Source: Apostichopus japonicus (Eukaryota > Echinodermata > Holothuroidea > Aspidochirotida > Stichopodidae). Taken from it: DNA of 64,000 bases. The position numbers and the translations under genes are program-made. Shown here in pieces: positions 37,201-51,800 of the stretch (position 1 is its first letter; each line of letters opens with the position of its first letter). The notes beneath the pieces were generated by a model that made no database searches, was not told the DNA's origin, and saw nothing but the letters and a program-made list of their open reading frames with translations. The stretch is from contig NC_092564.1 in the NCBI RefSeq assembly GCF_037975245.1, positions 29,565,484 to 29,629,483 of the forward strand, written 5' to 3'.

Positions 37201-39246
37201 AAAGCAAACTGCCCCCACCTGGTCTCGAGCCCGCGATCCAAAATACGTCACGCTCTCGAGGTACAGAGCACAACCAACCGCGCCACGACAGCAGTTGATA
37301 TAAATCAATGTTTGTTTCTAATACTTAAAGTTCCAGAGATCGTATTAGATCGCGGCAAAAGCAAACTGCGCTAGCCTGGTCCCGAGCCCGCGATCCAAAA
37401 TACGTCACGCTCTCGAGGTACAGAGCTCAACCAACCGCGCCACGACAGCAGTTGATATAAATCTATGTTCGTTTCTAATACTTAAAGTTCCAGAGATCGT
37501 ACGAGATCGCGGCAAAAGCAAACTGCCCCCACCTGGTCTCGAGCCCGCGATCCAAAATACGTCACGCTCTCGAGGTACAGAGCAACCAACCGCGCCACGA
37601 CAGCAGTTGATATAAATCTATGTTCGTTTCTAATACTTAAAGTTCCCAGAGACCGTATGAGATCGCGGCAAAAGCAAACTGCCCCCACCTGGTCTCGAGC
37701 CCGCGATCCAAAATACGTCACGCTCTCGAGGTACAGAGCAACCAACCGCGCCACGACAGCAGTTGATATAAATCTATGTTCGTTTCTAATACTTAAAGTT
37801 CCCAGAGACCGTATAAGATCGCGGCAAAAGCAAACTGCCCCACCTGGTCTCGAGCCCGCGATCCAAAATACGTCACGCTCTCGAGATACAGAGCAACCAA
37901 CCGCGCCACGACAGCAGTTGATATAAATCTATGTTCGTTTCTAATACTTAAAGTACCCAGAGACCGTATAAGATCGCGGCAAAAGCAAACTGCCCCCACC
38001 TGGTCTCGAGCCCGCGATCCAAAATACGTCACGCTCTCGAGGTACAGAGCACAACCAACCGCGCCACGACAGCAGTTGATATAAATCAATGTTTGTTTCT
38101 AATACTTAAAGTTCCAGAGATCGTATTAGATCGCGGCAAAAGCAAACTGCGCTAGCCTGGTCCCGAGCCCGCGATCCAAAATACGTCACGCTCTCGAGGT
38201 ACAGAGCTCAACCAACCGCGCCACGACAGCAGTTGATATAAATCTATGTTCGTTTCTAATACTTAAAGTTCCAGAGATCGTACGAGATCGCGGCAAAAGC
38301 AAACTGCCCCCACCTGGTCTCGAGCCCGCGATCGAAAATACGTCACGCTCTCGAGGTACAGAGTACAACCAACCGCGCCACGACAGCAGTTGATATAAAT
38401 CTATGTTCGTTTCTAATACTTAAAGTTCCCAGAGACCGTATGAGATCGCGGCAAAAGCAAACTGCCCCCACCTGGTCTCGAGCCCGCGATCCAAAATACG
38501 TCACGCTCTCGAGGTACAGAGCAACCAACCGCGCCACGACAGCAGTTGATATAAATCTATGTTCGTTTCTAATACTTAAAGTTCCCAGAGACCGTATGAG
38601 ATCGCGGCAAAAGCAAACTGCCCCACCTGGTCTCGAGCCCGCGATCCAAAATACGTCACGCTCTCGAGGTACAGAGCAACCAACCGCGCCACGACAGCAG
38701 TTGATATAAATCTATGTTCGTTTCTAATACTTAAAGCTTCCAGAGACCGTATGAGATCGAGGCAAAAGCAAACTGCCCCCACCTGGTCTCGAGCCCGCGA
38801 TCCAAAATACGTCACGCTCTCGAGGTACAGAGCAACCAACCGCGCCACGACAGCAGTTGATATAAAGCTATGTTCGTTTCTAATACTTAAAGTTCCAGAG
38901 ACCGTATGAGATCGCGGCAAAAGCAAACTGCGCTGGCCTGGTCTCGAGCCCGCGATCCAAAATACGTCACGCTCTCGAGGTACAGAGCACAACCAACAGT
39001 GCCACGACAGCAGTTGATATAAATCTATGTTCGTTTCTAATAGTTAAAGTTCCAGAGACCGTATAAGATCGCGGCAAAAGCAAACTGCCCCCACCTGGTC
39101 TCGAGCCCGCGATCCAAAATACGTCACGCTCTCGAGGTACAGAGCACAACCAACCGCGCCACGACAGCAGTTGATATAAATCTATGTTCGTTTCTAATAC
39201 TTAAAGTTCCAGAGATGGTAAAAGATCGCGGCAAAAGCAAACTGCC
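34240..39246. repeat. Tandem duplication, 2,503 bp x 2 (16 monomers)
   Basis: Copies at about 34,240-36,743 and 36,743-39,246 are offset by 2,503 bp. Markers: 'tacccag' 35451/37954, 'aagcttc' 36231/38734, and the 'caaaaatcg' variant near 34,581/37,084. Differences are rare: 'cgagatacag' near 37,884 and 'gcgatcgaaaa' near 38,330 occur only in the right copy. Inside each copy is a smaller ~781-bp repeat carrying 'gctagcctggtcccgag' and 'gagctcaacc' (34,866/35,648). This looks like the most recent large duplication in the window. Confidence 0.92.
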
Positions 39247-40609
39247 CCCACCTGGTCTCGAGCTCGCGATCCAAAATACGTCACGCTCTCGAGGTACAGA
39301 GCAACCAACCGCGCCAAGACAGCAGTTGATATAAATCTATGTTCGTTTCTAATACTTAAAGTTCCAGAGACCGTATAAGATCGCGGCAAAAGCAAACTGC
39401 GCTGGCCTGGTCTCGATCCCGCGATCCAAAATACGTCACGCTCTCGAGGTACAGAGCACAACCAACTGCGCCACGACAGCAGTTGATATAAATCAATGTT
39501 TGTTTCTAATACTTAAAGTTCCAGAGATCGTATTAGATCGCGGCAAAAGCAATCTGCGCTGGCCTGGTCTCGAGCCCGCGATCCAAAATACGTCACGCTC
39601 TCGAGGTACAGAGCACAACCAACCGCGCCAAGACAGCAGTTGATATAAATCTATGTTCGTTTCTAATACTTAAAGTTCCAGAGACCGTATAAGATCGCGG
39701 CAAAAGCAAACTGCGCTGGCCTGGTCTCGATGCCGCGATCCAAAATACGTCACGCTCTCGAGGTACAGAGCACAACCAACCGCGCCACGACAGCAGTTGA
39801 TATAAATCTATGTTTGTTTCTAATACTTAAAGTTCCAGAGATCGTAAAAGATCGCGGCAAAAGCAAACTGCCCCCACCTGGTCTCGAGCCCGCGATCCAA
39901 AATACGTCACGCTCTCGAGGTACAGAGCACAACCAACCGCGCCACGACAGCAGTTGATATAAATCTATGTTTGTTTCTAATACTTAAAGTTCCAGAGATC
40001 GTAAAAGATCGCGGCAAAAGCAAACTGCCCCCACCTGGTCTCGAGCCCGCGATCCAAAATACGTCACGCTCTCGAGGTACAGAGCACAACCAACCGCGCC
40101 ACGACAGCAGTTGATATAAATCTATGTTCGTTTCTAATAGTTAAAGTTCCAGAGACCGTATAAGATCGCGGCAAAAGCAAACTGCCCCCACCTGGTCTCG
40201 AGCCCGCGATCCAAAATACGTCACGCTCTCGAGGTACAGAGCACAACCAACCGCGCCACGACAGCAGTTGATATAAATCTATGTTCGTTTCTAATACTTA
40301 AAGTTCCAGAGATGGTAAAAGATCGCGGCAAAAGCAAACTGCCCCCACCTGGTCTCGAGCCCGCGATCCAAAATACGTCACGCTCTCGAGGTAGAGAGCA
40401 ACCAACCGCGCCACGACAGCAGTTGATATAAATCTATGTTCGTTTCTAATACTTAAAGTTCCAGAGACCGTATAAGATCGCGGCAAAAGCAAACTGCGCT
40501 GGCCTGGTCTCGATCCCGCGATCCAAAATACGTCACGCTCTCGAGGTACAGAGCACAACCAACCGCGCCACGACAGCAGTTGATATAAATCTATGTTCGT
40601 TTCTAATAC

Positions 40610-43600
40610 TTAAAGTTCCAGAGATGGTAAAAGATCGCGGCAAAAGCAAACTGCCCCCACCTGGTCTCGAGCCCGCGATCCAAAATACGTCACGCTCTCG
40701 AGGTACAGAGCAACCAACCGCGCCACGACAGCAGTTGATATAAATCTATGTTCGTTTCTAATACTTAAAGTTCCAGAGACCGTATGAGATCGCGGCAAAA
40801 GCAAACTGCCCCCACCTGGTCTCGAGCCCGCGATCCAAAATACGTCACGCTCTCGAGGTACAGAGCAACCAACCGCGCCACGACAGCAGTTGATATAAAG
40901 CTATGTTCGTTTCTAATACTTAAAGTTCCAGAGACCGTATGAGATCGCGGCAAAAGCAAACTGCCCCCACCTGGTCTCGAGCCCGCGATCCAAAATACGT
41001 CACGCTCTCGAGGTACAGAGCACAACCAACAGTGCCACGACAGCAGTTGATATAAATCTATGTTCGTTTCTAATAGTTAAAGTTCCAGAGACCGTATAAG
41101 ATCGCGGCAAAAGCAAACTGCCCCCACCTGGTCTCGAGCCCGCGATCCAAAATACGTCACGCTCTCGAGGTACAGAGCACAACCAACCGCGCCACGACAG
41201 CAGTTGATATAAATCTATGTTCGTTTCTAATACTTAAAGTTCCAGAGATGGTAAAAGATCGCGGCAAAAGCAAACTGCCCCCACCTGGTCTCGAGCCCGC
41301 GATCCAAAATACGTCACGCTCTCGAGGTAGAGAGCAACCAACCGCGCCACGACAGCAGTTGATATAAATCTATGTTCGTTTCTAATACTTAAAGTTCCAG
41401 AGACCGTATAAGATCGCGGCAAAAGCAAACTGCCCCCACCTGGTCTCGATCCCGCGATCCAAAATACGTCACGCTCTCGAGGTACAGAGTACAACCAACC
41501 GCGCCACGACAGCAGTTGATATAAATCAATGTTTGTTTCTAATACTTAAAGTTCCAGAGATCGTATTAGATCGCGGCAAAAGCAAACTGCCCCACCTGGT
41601 CTCGAGCCCGCGATCCAAAATACGTCACGCTCTCGAGGTACAGAGCACAACCAACCGCGCCACGACAGCAGTTGATATAAATCTATGTTCGTTTCTAATA
41701 CTTAAAGTTCCAGAGACCGTATAAGATCGCGGCAAAAGCAAACTGCCCCCACCTGGTCTCGAGCCCGCGAACCAAAATACGTCACGCTCTCGAGGTACAG
41801 AGCACAACCAACCGCGCCACGACAGCAGTTGATATAAATCTATGTTTGTTTCTAATACTTAAAGTTCCAGAGATCGTAAAAGATCGCGGCAAAAGCAAAC
41901 TGCCCCCACCTGGTCTCGAGCCCGCGATCCAAAATACGTCACGCTCTCGAGGTACAGAGCAACCAACCGCGCCACGACAGCAGTTGATATAAATCTATGT
42001 TCGTTTCTAATAGTTAAAGTTCCAGAGACCGTATAAGATCGCGGCAAAAGCAAACTGCCCCCACCTGGTCTCGAGCCCGCGATCCAAAATACGTCACGCT
42101 CTCGAGGTACAGAGCACAACCAACCGCGCCACGACAGCAGTTGATATAAATCTATGTTCGTTTCTAATACTTAAAGTTCCAGAGATGGTAAAAGATCGCG
42201 GCAAAAGCAAACTGCCCCCACCTGGTCTCGAGCCCGCGATCCAAAATACGTCACGCTCTCGAGGTACAGAGCACAACCAACCGCGCCACGACAGCAGTTG
42301 ATATAAATCAATGTTTGTTTCTAATACTTAAAGTTCCAGAGATCGTATTAGATCGCGGCAAAAGCAAACTGCGCTGGCCTGGTCTCGAGCCCGCGATCCA
42401 AAATACGTCACGCTCTCGAGGTACAGAGCACAACCAACCGCGCCACGACAGCAGTTGATATAAATCTATGTTCGTTTCTAATACTTAAAGTTCCAGAGAC
42501 CGTATAAGATCGCGGCAAAAGCAAACTGCCCCCACCTGGTCTCGAGCCCGCGAACCAAAATACGTCACGCTCTCGAGGTACAGAGCACAACCAACCGCGC
42601 CACGACAGCAGTTGATATAAATCTATGTTTGTTTCTAATACTTAAAGTTCCAGAGATCGTAAAAGATCGCGGCAAAAGCAAACTGCCCCCACCTGGTCTC
42701 GAGCCCGCGATCCAAAATACGTCACGCTCTCGAGGTACAGAGTACAACCAACCGCGCCACGACAGCAGTTGATATAAATCAATGTTCGTTTCTAATACTT
42801 AAAGTTCCCAGAGACCGTATGAGATCGCGGCAAAAGCAAACTGCCCCACCTGGTCTCGAGCCCGCGATCCAAAATACGTCACGCTCTCGAGGTACAGAGC
42901 AACCAACCGCGCCACGACAGCAGTTGATATAAATCTATGTTCGTTTCTAATACTTAAAGTTTCCAGAGACCGTATGAGATCGCGGCAAAAGCAAACTGCC
43001 CCCACCTGGTCTCGAGCCCGCGATCCAAAATACGTCACGCTCTCGAGGTACAGAGCAACCAACCGCGCCACGACAGCAGTTGATATAAAGCTATGTTCGT
43101 TTCTAATACTTAAAGTTCCAGAGACCGTATGAGATCGCGGCAAAAGCAAACTGCGCTGGCCTGGTCTCGATCCCGCGATCCAAAATACGTCACGCTCTCG
43201 AGGTACAGAGCACAACCAACCGCGCCACGACAGCAGTTGATATAAATCTATGTTCGTTTCTAATACTTAAAGTTCCAGAGATGGTAAAAGATCGCGGCAA
43301 AAGCAAACTGCCCCCACCTGGTCTCGAGCCCGCGATCCAAAATACGTCACGCTCTCGAGGTACAGAGCAACCAACCGCGCCACGACAGCAGTTGATATAA
43401 ATCTATGTTCGTTTCTAATACTTAAAGTTCCAGAGACCGTATGAGATCGCGGCAAAAGCAAACTGCCCCCACCTGGTCTCGAGCCCGCGATCCAAAATAC
43501 GTCACGCTCTCGAGGTACAGAGCAACCAACCGCGCCACGACAGCAGTTGATATAAAGCTATGTTCGTTTCTAATACTTAAAGTTCCAGAGACCGTATGAG

Positions 43601-46342
43601 ATCGCGGCAAAAGCAAACTGCCCCCACCTGGTCTCGAGCCCGCGATCCAAAATACGTCACGCTCTCGAGGTACAGAGCACAACCAACAGTGCCACGACAG
43701 CAGTTGATATAAATCTATGTTCGTTTCTAATAGTTAAAGTTCCAGAGACCGTATAAGATCGCGGCAAAAGCAAACTGCCCCCACCTGGTCTCGAGCCCGC
43801 GATCCAAAATACGTCACGCTCTCGAGGTACAGAGCACAACCAACCGCGCCACGACAGCAGTTGATATAAATCTATGTTCGTTTCTAATACTTAAAGTTCC
43901 AGAGATGGTAAAAGATCGCGGCAAAAGCAAACTGCCCCCACCTGGTCTCGAGCCCGCGATCCAAAATACGTCACGCTCTCGAGGTACAGAGCAACCAACC
44001 GCGCCACGACAGCAGTTGATATAAATCTATGTTCGTTTCTAATACTTAAAGTTCCAGAGACCGTATAAGATCGCGGCAAAAGCAAACTGCCCCCACCTGG
44101 TCTCGAGCCCGCGATCCAAAATACGTCACGCTCTCGAGGTACAGAGCACAACCAACCGCGCCACGACAGCAGTTGATATAAATCAATGTTTGTTTCTAAT
44201 ACTTAAAGTTCCAGAGATCGTATTAGATCGCGGCAAAAGCAAACTGCGCTGGCCTGGTCTCGAGCCCGCGATCCAAAATACGTCACGCTCTCGAGGTACA
44301 GAGCACAACCAACCGCGCCACGACAGCAGTTGATATAAATCTATGTTCGTTTCTAATACTTAAAGTTCCAGAGACCGTAAAAGATCGCGGCAAAAGCAAA
44401 CTGCCCCCACCTGGTCTCGAGCCCGCGAACCAAAATACGTCACGCTCTCGAGGTACAGAGCACAACCAACCGCGCCACGACAGCAGTTGATATAAATCTA
44501 TGTTTGTTTCTAATACTTAAAGTTCCAGAGATGGTAAAAGATCGCGGCAAAAGCAAACTGCCCCCACCTGGTCTCGAGCCCGCGATCCAAAATACGTCAC
44601 GCTCTCGAGGTACAGAGCAACCAACCGCGCCACGACAGCAGTTGATATAAATCTATGTTCGTTTCTAATACTTAAAGTTCCAGAGACCGTATGAGATCGC
44701 GGCAAAAGCAAACTGCCCCCACCTGGTCTCGAGCCCGCGATCCAAAATACGTCACGCTCTCGAGGTACAGAGCACAACCAACCGCGCCACGACAGCAGTT
44801 GATATAAAGCTATGTTCGTTTCTAATACTTAAAGTTCCAGAGACCGTATGAGATCGCGGCAAAAGCAAACTGCCCCCACCTGGTCTCGAGCCCGCGATCC
44901 AAAATACGTCACGCTCTCGAGGTACAGAGCACAACCAACAGTGCCACGACAGCAGTTGATATAAATCTATGTTCGTTTCTAATACTTAAAGTTCCAGAGA
45001 CCGTATAAGATCGCGGCAAAAGCAAACTGCCCCCACCTGGTCTCGAGCCCGCGATCCAAAATACGTCACGCTCTCGAGGTACAGAGCACAACCAACCGCG
45101 CCACGACAGCAGTTGATATAAATCTATGTTCGTTTCTAATACTTAAAGTTCCAGAGATGGTAAAAGATCGCGGCAAAAGCAAACTGCCCCCACCTGGTCT
45201 CGAGCCCGCGATCCAAAATACGTCACGCTCTCGAGGTACAGAGCAACCAACCGCGCCACGACAGCAGTTGATATAAATCTATGTTCGTTTCTAATACTTA
45301 AAGTTCCAGAGACCGTATAAGATCGCGGCAAAAGCAAACTGCCCCCACCTGGTCTCGATCCCGCGATCCAAAATACGTCACGCTCTCGAGGTACAGAGCA
45401 CAACCAACCGCGCCACGACAGCAGTTGATATAAATCAATGTTTGTTTCTAATACTTAAAGTTCCAGAGATCGTATTAGATCGCGGCAAAAGCAAACTGCG
45501 CTGGCCTGGTCTCGAGCCCGCGATCCAAAATACGTCACGCTCTCGAGGTACAGAGCACAACCAACCGCGCCACGACAGCAGTTGATATAAATCTATGTTC
45601 GTTTCTAATACTTAAAGTTCCAGAGACCGTATAAGATCGCGGCAAAAGCAAACTGCCCCCACCTGGTCTCGAGCCCGCGAACCAAAATACGTCACGCTCT
45701 CGAGGTACAGAGCACAACCAACCGCGCCACGACAGCAGTTGATATAAATCTATGTTTGTTTCTAATACTTAAAGTTCCAGAGATCGTAAAAGATCGCGGC
45801 AAAAGCAAACTGCCCCCACCTGGTCTCGAGCCCGCGATCCAAAATACGTCACGCTCTCGAGGTACAGAGTACAACCAACCGCGCCACGACAGCAGTTGAT
45901 ATAAATCAATGTTCGTTTCTAATACTTAAAGTTCCCAGAGACCGTATGAGATCGCGGCAAAAGCAAACTGCCCCACCTGGTCTCGAGCCCGCGATCCAAA
46001 ATACGTCACGCTCTCGAGGTACAGAGCAACTAACCGCGCCACGACAGCAGTTGATATAAATCTATGTTCGTTTCTAATACTTAAAGTTTCCAGAGACCGT
46101 ATGAGATCGCGGCAAAAGCAAACTGCCCCCACCTGGTCTCGAGCCCGCGATCCAAAATACGTCACGCTCTCGAGGTACAGAGCAACCAACCGCGCCACGA
46201 CAGCAGTTGATATAAAGCTATGTTCGTTTCTAATACTTAAAGTTCCAGAGACCGTATGAGATCGCGGCAAAAGCAAACTGCGCTGGCCTGGTCTCGAGCC
46301 CGCGATCCAAAATACGTCACGCTCTCGAGGTACAGAGCACAA
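40610..46342. repeat. Module network with offsets 2,657/2,658 and 3,127 bp
   Basis: About 40,610-41,860 recurs at 43,267-44,520 with offset 2,657 rising to 2,658; the rare 'cgaaccaaaa' is at 41768 and 44426. About 42,408-43,215 recurs at 45,535-46,342 with offset 3,127; 'cgaaccaaaa' is at 42551 and 45678, and 'aaagtttcc' at 42956 and 46083. Shared units include the 'ccaacagtgcc' / 'taatagttaaag' pair. The two offsets differ by three monomers, so the modules have been reshuffled and not simply duplicated once. Confidence 0.85.
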
Positions 46343-48842
46343 CCAACAGTGCCACGACAGCAGTTGATATAAATCTATGTTCGTTTCTAATAGTTAAAGT
46401 TCCAGAGACCGTATAAGATCGCGGCAAAAGCAAACTGCCCCCACCTGGTCTCGAGCCCGCGATCCAAAATACGTCACGCTCTCGAGGTACAGAGCACAAC
46501 CAACCGCGCCACGACAGCAGTTGATATAAATCTATGTTCGTTTCTAATACTTAAAGTTCCAGAGATGGTAAAAGATCGCGGCAAAAGCAAACTGCCCGCA
46601 CCTGGTCTCGAGCCCGCGATCCAAAATACGTCACGCTCTCGAGGTACAGAGCAACCAACCGCGCCAAGACAGCAGTTGATATAAATCTATGTTCGTTTCT
46701 AATACTTAAAGTTCCAGAGACCGTATAAGATCGCGGCAAAAGCAAACTGCGCGGGCCTGGTCTCGATCCCGCGATCCAAAATACGTCACGCTCTCGAGGT
46801 ACAGAGCACAACCAACCGCGCCACGACAGCAGTTGATATAAATCAATGTTTGTTTCTAATACTTAAAGTTCCAGAGATCGTATTAGATCGCGGCAAAAGC
46901 AAACTGCGCTGGCCTGGTCTCGAGCCCGCGATCCAAAATACGTCACGCTCTCGAGGTACAGAGCACAACCAACCGCGCCACGACAGCAGTTGATATACTA
47001 TGTTCGTTTCTAATACTTAAAGTTCCAGAGACCGTATAAGATCGCGGCAAAAGCAAACTGCCCCCACCTGGTCTCGAGCCCGCGATCCAAAATACGTCAC
47101 GCTCTCGAGGTACAGAGCACAACCAACCGCGCCACGACAGCAGTTGATATAAATCTATGTTTGTTTCTAATACTTAAAGTTCCAGAGATCGTAAAAGATC
47201 GCGGCAAAAGCAAACTGCCCCCACCTGGTCTCGAGCCCGCGATCCAAAATACGTCACGCTCTCGAGGTACAGAGCACAACCAACCGCGCCACGACAGCAG
47301 TTGATATAAATCTATGTTCGTTTCTAATAGTTAAAGTTCCAGAGACCGTATAAGATCGCGGCAAAAGCAAACTGCCCCCACCTGGTCTCGAGCCCGCGAT
47401 CCAAAATACGTCACGCTCTCGAGGTACAGAGCACAACCAACCGCGCCACGACAGCAGTTGATATAAATCTATGTTCGTTTCTAATACTTAAAGTTCCAGA
47501 GATGGTAAAAGATCGCGGCAAAAGCAAACTGCCCCCACCTGGTCTCGAGCCCGCGATCCAAAATACGTCACGCTCTCGAGGTAGAGAGCAACCAACCGCG
47601 CCACGACAGCAGTTGATATAAATCTATGTTCGTTTCTAATACTTAAAGTTCCAGAGACCGTATAAGATCGCGGCAAAAGGAAACTGCGCTGGCCTGGTCT
47701 CGATCCCGCGATCCAAAATACGTCACGCTCTCGAGGTACAGAGCACAACCAACCGCGCCACGACAGCAGTTGATATAAATCTATGTTCGTTTCTAATACT
47801 TAAAGTTCCAGAGATGGTAAAAGATCGCGGCAAAAGCAAACTGCGCTGGCCTGGTCTCGATCCCGCGATCCAAAATACGTCACGCTCTCGAGGTACAGAG
47901 CACAACCAACCGCGCCACGACAGCAGTTGATATAAATCAATGTTTGTTTCTAATACTTAAAGTTCCAGAGATCGTATTAGATCGCGGCAAAAGCAAACTG
48001 CGCTGGCCTGGTCTCGAGCCCGCGATCCAAAATACGTCACGCTCTCGAGGTACAGAGCACAACCAACCGCGCCACGACAGCAGTTGATATACTATGTTCG
48101 TTTCTAATACTTAAAGTTCCAGAGACCGTATAAGATCGCGGCAAAAGCAAACTGCCCCCACCTGGTCTCGAGCCCGCGATCCAAAATACGTCACGCTCTC
48201 GAGGTACAGAGCACAACCAACCGCGCCACGACAGCAGTTGATATAAATCTATGTTTGTTTCTAATACTTAAAGTTCCAGAGATCGTAAAAGATCGCGGCA
48301 AAAGCAAACTGCCCCCACCTGGTCTCGAGCCCGCGATCCAAAATACGTCACGCTCTCGAGGTACAGAGCACAACCAACCGCGCCACGACAGCAGTTGATA
48401 TAAATCTATGTTCGTTTCTAATAGTTAAAGTTCCAGAGACCGTATAAGATCGCGGCAAAAGCAAACTGCCCCCACCTGGTCTCGAGCCCGCGATCCAAAA
48501 TACGTCACGCTCTCGAGGTACAGAGCACAACCAACCGCGCCACGACAGCAGTTGATATAAATCTATGTTCGTTTCTAATACTTAAAGTTCCAGAGATGGT
48601 AAAAGATCGCGGCAAAAGCAAACTGCCCCCACCTGGTCTCGAGCCCGCGATCCAAAATACGTCACGCTCTCGAGGTACAGAGCAACCAACCGCGCCACGA
48701 CAGCAGTTGATATAAATCTATGTTCGTTTCTAATACTTAAAGTTCCAGAGACCGTATGAGATCGCGGCAAAAGCAAACTGCGCTGGCCTGGTCTCGATCC
48801 CGCGATCCAAAATACGTCACGCTCTCGAGGTACAGAGCACAA
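46317..48842. repeat. Duplication, offset 1,094 bp, carrying a 3-bp deletion marker
   Basis: The segment 46.86-47.65 kb recurs at 47.95-48.74 kb. The marker 'tgatatacta' (3 bp shorter than 'tgatataaatcta') is at 46991 and 48085. It marks monomers of 154 bp. The deletion occurs once more, at 51214, in the copy of this region offset by 4,223 bp. Confidence 0.87.
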
Positions 48843-48893
48843 CCAACCGCGCCACGACAGCAGTTGATATAAATCTATGTTCGTTTCTAATAC

Positions 48894-51800
48894 TTAAAGT
48901 TCCAGAGACCGTATGAGATCGCGGCAAAAGCAAACTGCCCCCACCTGGTCTCGAGCCCGCGATCCAAAATACGTCACGCTCTCGAGGTACAGAGCAACCA
49001 ACCGCGCCACGACAGCAGTTGATATAAAGCTATGTTCGTTTCTAATACTTAAAGTTCCAGAGACCGTATGAGATCGCGGCAAAAGCAAACTGCCCCCACC
49101 TGGTCTCGAGCCCGCGATCCAAAATACGTCACGCTCTCGAGGTACAGAGCACAACCAACAGTGCCACGACAGCAGTTGATATAAATCTATGTTCGTTTCT
49201 AATAGTTAAAGTTCCAGAGACCGTATAAGATCGCGGCAAAAGCAAACTGCCCCCACCTGGTCTCGAGCCCGCGATCCAAAATACGTCACGCTCTCGAGGT
49301 ACAGAGCACAACCAACCGCGCCACGACAGCAGTTGATATAAATCTATGTTCGTTTCTAATACTTAAAGTTCCAGAGATGGTAAAAGATCGCGGCAAAAGC
49401 AAACTGCCCCCACCTGGTCTCGAGCCCGCGATCCAAAATACGTCACGCTCTCGAGGTACAGAGCAACCAACCGCGCCACGACAGCAGTTGATATAAATCT
49501 ATGTTCGTTTCTAATACTTAAAGTTCCAGAGACCGTATAAGATCGCGGCAAAAGCAAACTGCCCCCACCTGGTCTCGAGCCCGCGATCCAAAATACGTCA
49601 CGCTCTCGAGGTACAGAGCACAACCAACCGCGCCACGACAGCAGTTGATATAAATCAATGTTTGTTTCTAATACTTAAAGTTCCAGAGATCGTATTAGAT
49701 CGCGGCAAAAGCAAACTGCGCTGGCCTGGTCTCGAGCCCGCGATCCAAAATACGTCACGCTCTCGAGGTACAGAGCACAACCAACCGCGCCACGACAGCA
49801 GTTGATATAAATCTATGTTCGTTTCTAATACTTAAAGTTCCAGAGACCGTATAAGATCGCGGCAAAAGCAAACTGCCCCCACCTGGTCTCGAGCCCGCGA
49901 TCCAAAATACGTCACGCTCTCGAGGTACAGAGCACAACCAACCGCGCCACGACAGCAGTTGATATAAATCTATGTTTGTTTCTAATACTTAAAGTTCCAG
50001 AGATCGTAAAAGATCGCGGCAAAAGCAAACTGCCCCCACCTGGTCTCGAGCCCGCGATCCAAAATACGTCACGCTCTCGAGGTACAGAGCACAACCAACC
50101 GCGCCACGACAGCAGTTGATATAAATCTATGTTCGTTTCTAATAGTTAAAGTTCCAGAGACCGTATAAGATCGCGGCAAAAGCAAACTGCCCCCACCTGG
50201 TCTCGAGCCCGCGATCCAAAATACGTCACGCTCTCGAGGTACAGAGCACAACCAACCGCGCCACGACAGCAGTTGATATAAATCTATGTTCGTTTCTAAT
50301 ACTTAAAGTTCCAGAGATGGTAAAAGATCGCGGCAAAAGCAAACTGCCCCCACCTGGTCTCGAGCCCGCGATCGAAAATACGTCACGCTCTCGAGGTACA
50401 GAGCACAACCAACCGCGCCACGACAGCAGTTGATATAAATCTATGTTCGTTTCTAATACTTAAAGTTCCAGAGACCGTATGAGATCGCGGCAAAAGCAAA
50501 CTGCGCTGGCCTGGTCTCGAGCCCGCGATCCAAAATACGTCACGCTCTCGAGGTACAGAGCACAACCAACAGTGCCACGACAGCAGTTGATATAAATCTA
50601 TGTTCGTTTCTAATAGTTAAAGTTCCAGAGACCGTATAAGATCGCGGCAAAAGCAAACTGCCCCCACCTGGTCTCGAGCCCGCGATCCAAAATACGTCAC
50701 GCTCTCGAGGTACAGAGCACAACCAACCGCGCCACGACAGCAGTTGATATAAATCTATGTTCGTTTCTAATACTTAAAGTTCCAGAGATGGTAAAAGATC
50801 GCGGCAAAAGCAAACTGCCCCCACCTGGTCTCGAGCCCGCGATCCAAAATACGTCACGCTCTCGAGGTACAGAGCAACCAACCGCGCCAAGACAGCAGTT
50901 GATATAAATCTATGTTCGTTTCTAATACTTAAAGTTCCAGAGACCGTATAAGATCGCGGCAAAAGCAAACTGCGCTGGCCTGGTCTCGATCCCGCGATCC
51001 AAAATACGTCACGCTCTCGAGGTACAGAGCACAACCAACCGCGCCACGACAGCAGTTGATATAAATCAATGTTTGTTTCTAATACTTAAAGTTCCAGAGA
51101 TCGTATTAGATCGCGGCAAAAGCAAACTGCGCTGGCCTGGTCTCGAGCCCGCGATCCAAAATACGTCACGCTCTCGAGGTACAGAGCACAACCAACCGCG
51201 CCACGACAGCAGTTGATATACTATGTTCGTTTCTAATACTTAAAGTTCCAGAGACCGTATAAGATCGCGGCAAAAGCAAACTGCCCCCACCTGGTCTCGA
51301 GCCCGCGATCCAAAATACGTCACGCTCTCGAGGTACAGAGCACAACCAACCGCGCCACGACAGCAGTTGATATAAATCTATGTTTGTTTCTAATACTTAA
51401 AGTTCCAGAGATCGTAAAAGATCGCGGCAAAAGCAAACTGCCCCCACCTGGTCTCGAGCCCGCGATCCAAAATACGTCACGCTCTCGAGGTACAGAGCAC
51501 AACCAACCGCGCCACGACAGCAGTTGATATAAATCTATGTTCGTTTCTAATACTTAAAGTTCCAGAGACCGTATGAGATCGCGGCAAAAGCAAACTGCCC
51601 CACCTGGTCTCGAGCCCGCGATCCAAAATACGTCACGCTCTCGAGGTACAGAGCAACCAACCGCGCCACGACAGCAGTTGATATAAAGCTATGTTCGTTT
51701 CTAATACTTAAAGTTCCAGAGACCGTATGAGATCGCGGCAAAAGCAAACTGCCCCCACCTGGTCTCGAGCCCGCGATCCAAAATACGTCACGCTCTCGAG

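Noticed and set aside
18440-39246. Large identical duplications as assembly errors
   Set aside because: Cannot be excluded without reads, but copies differ by private single-base changes and offsets vary, which simple assembly duplication would not produce. I therefore report them as real with this caution.
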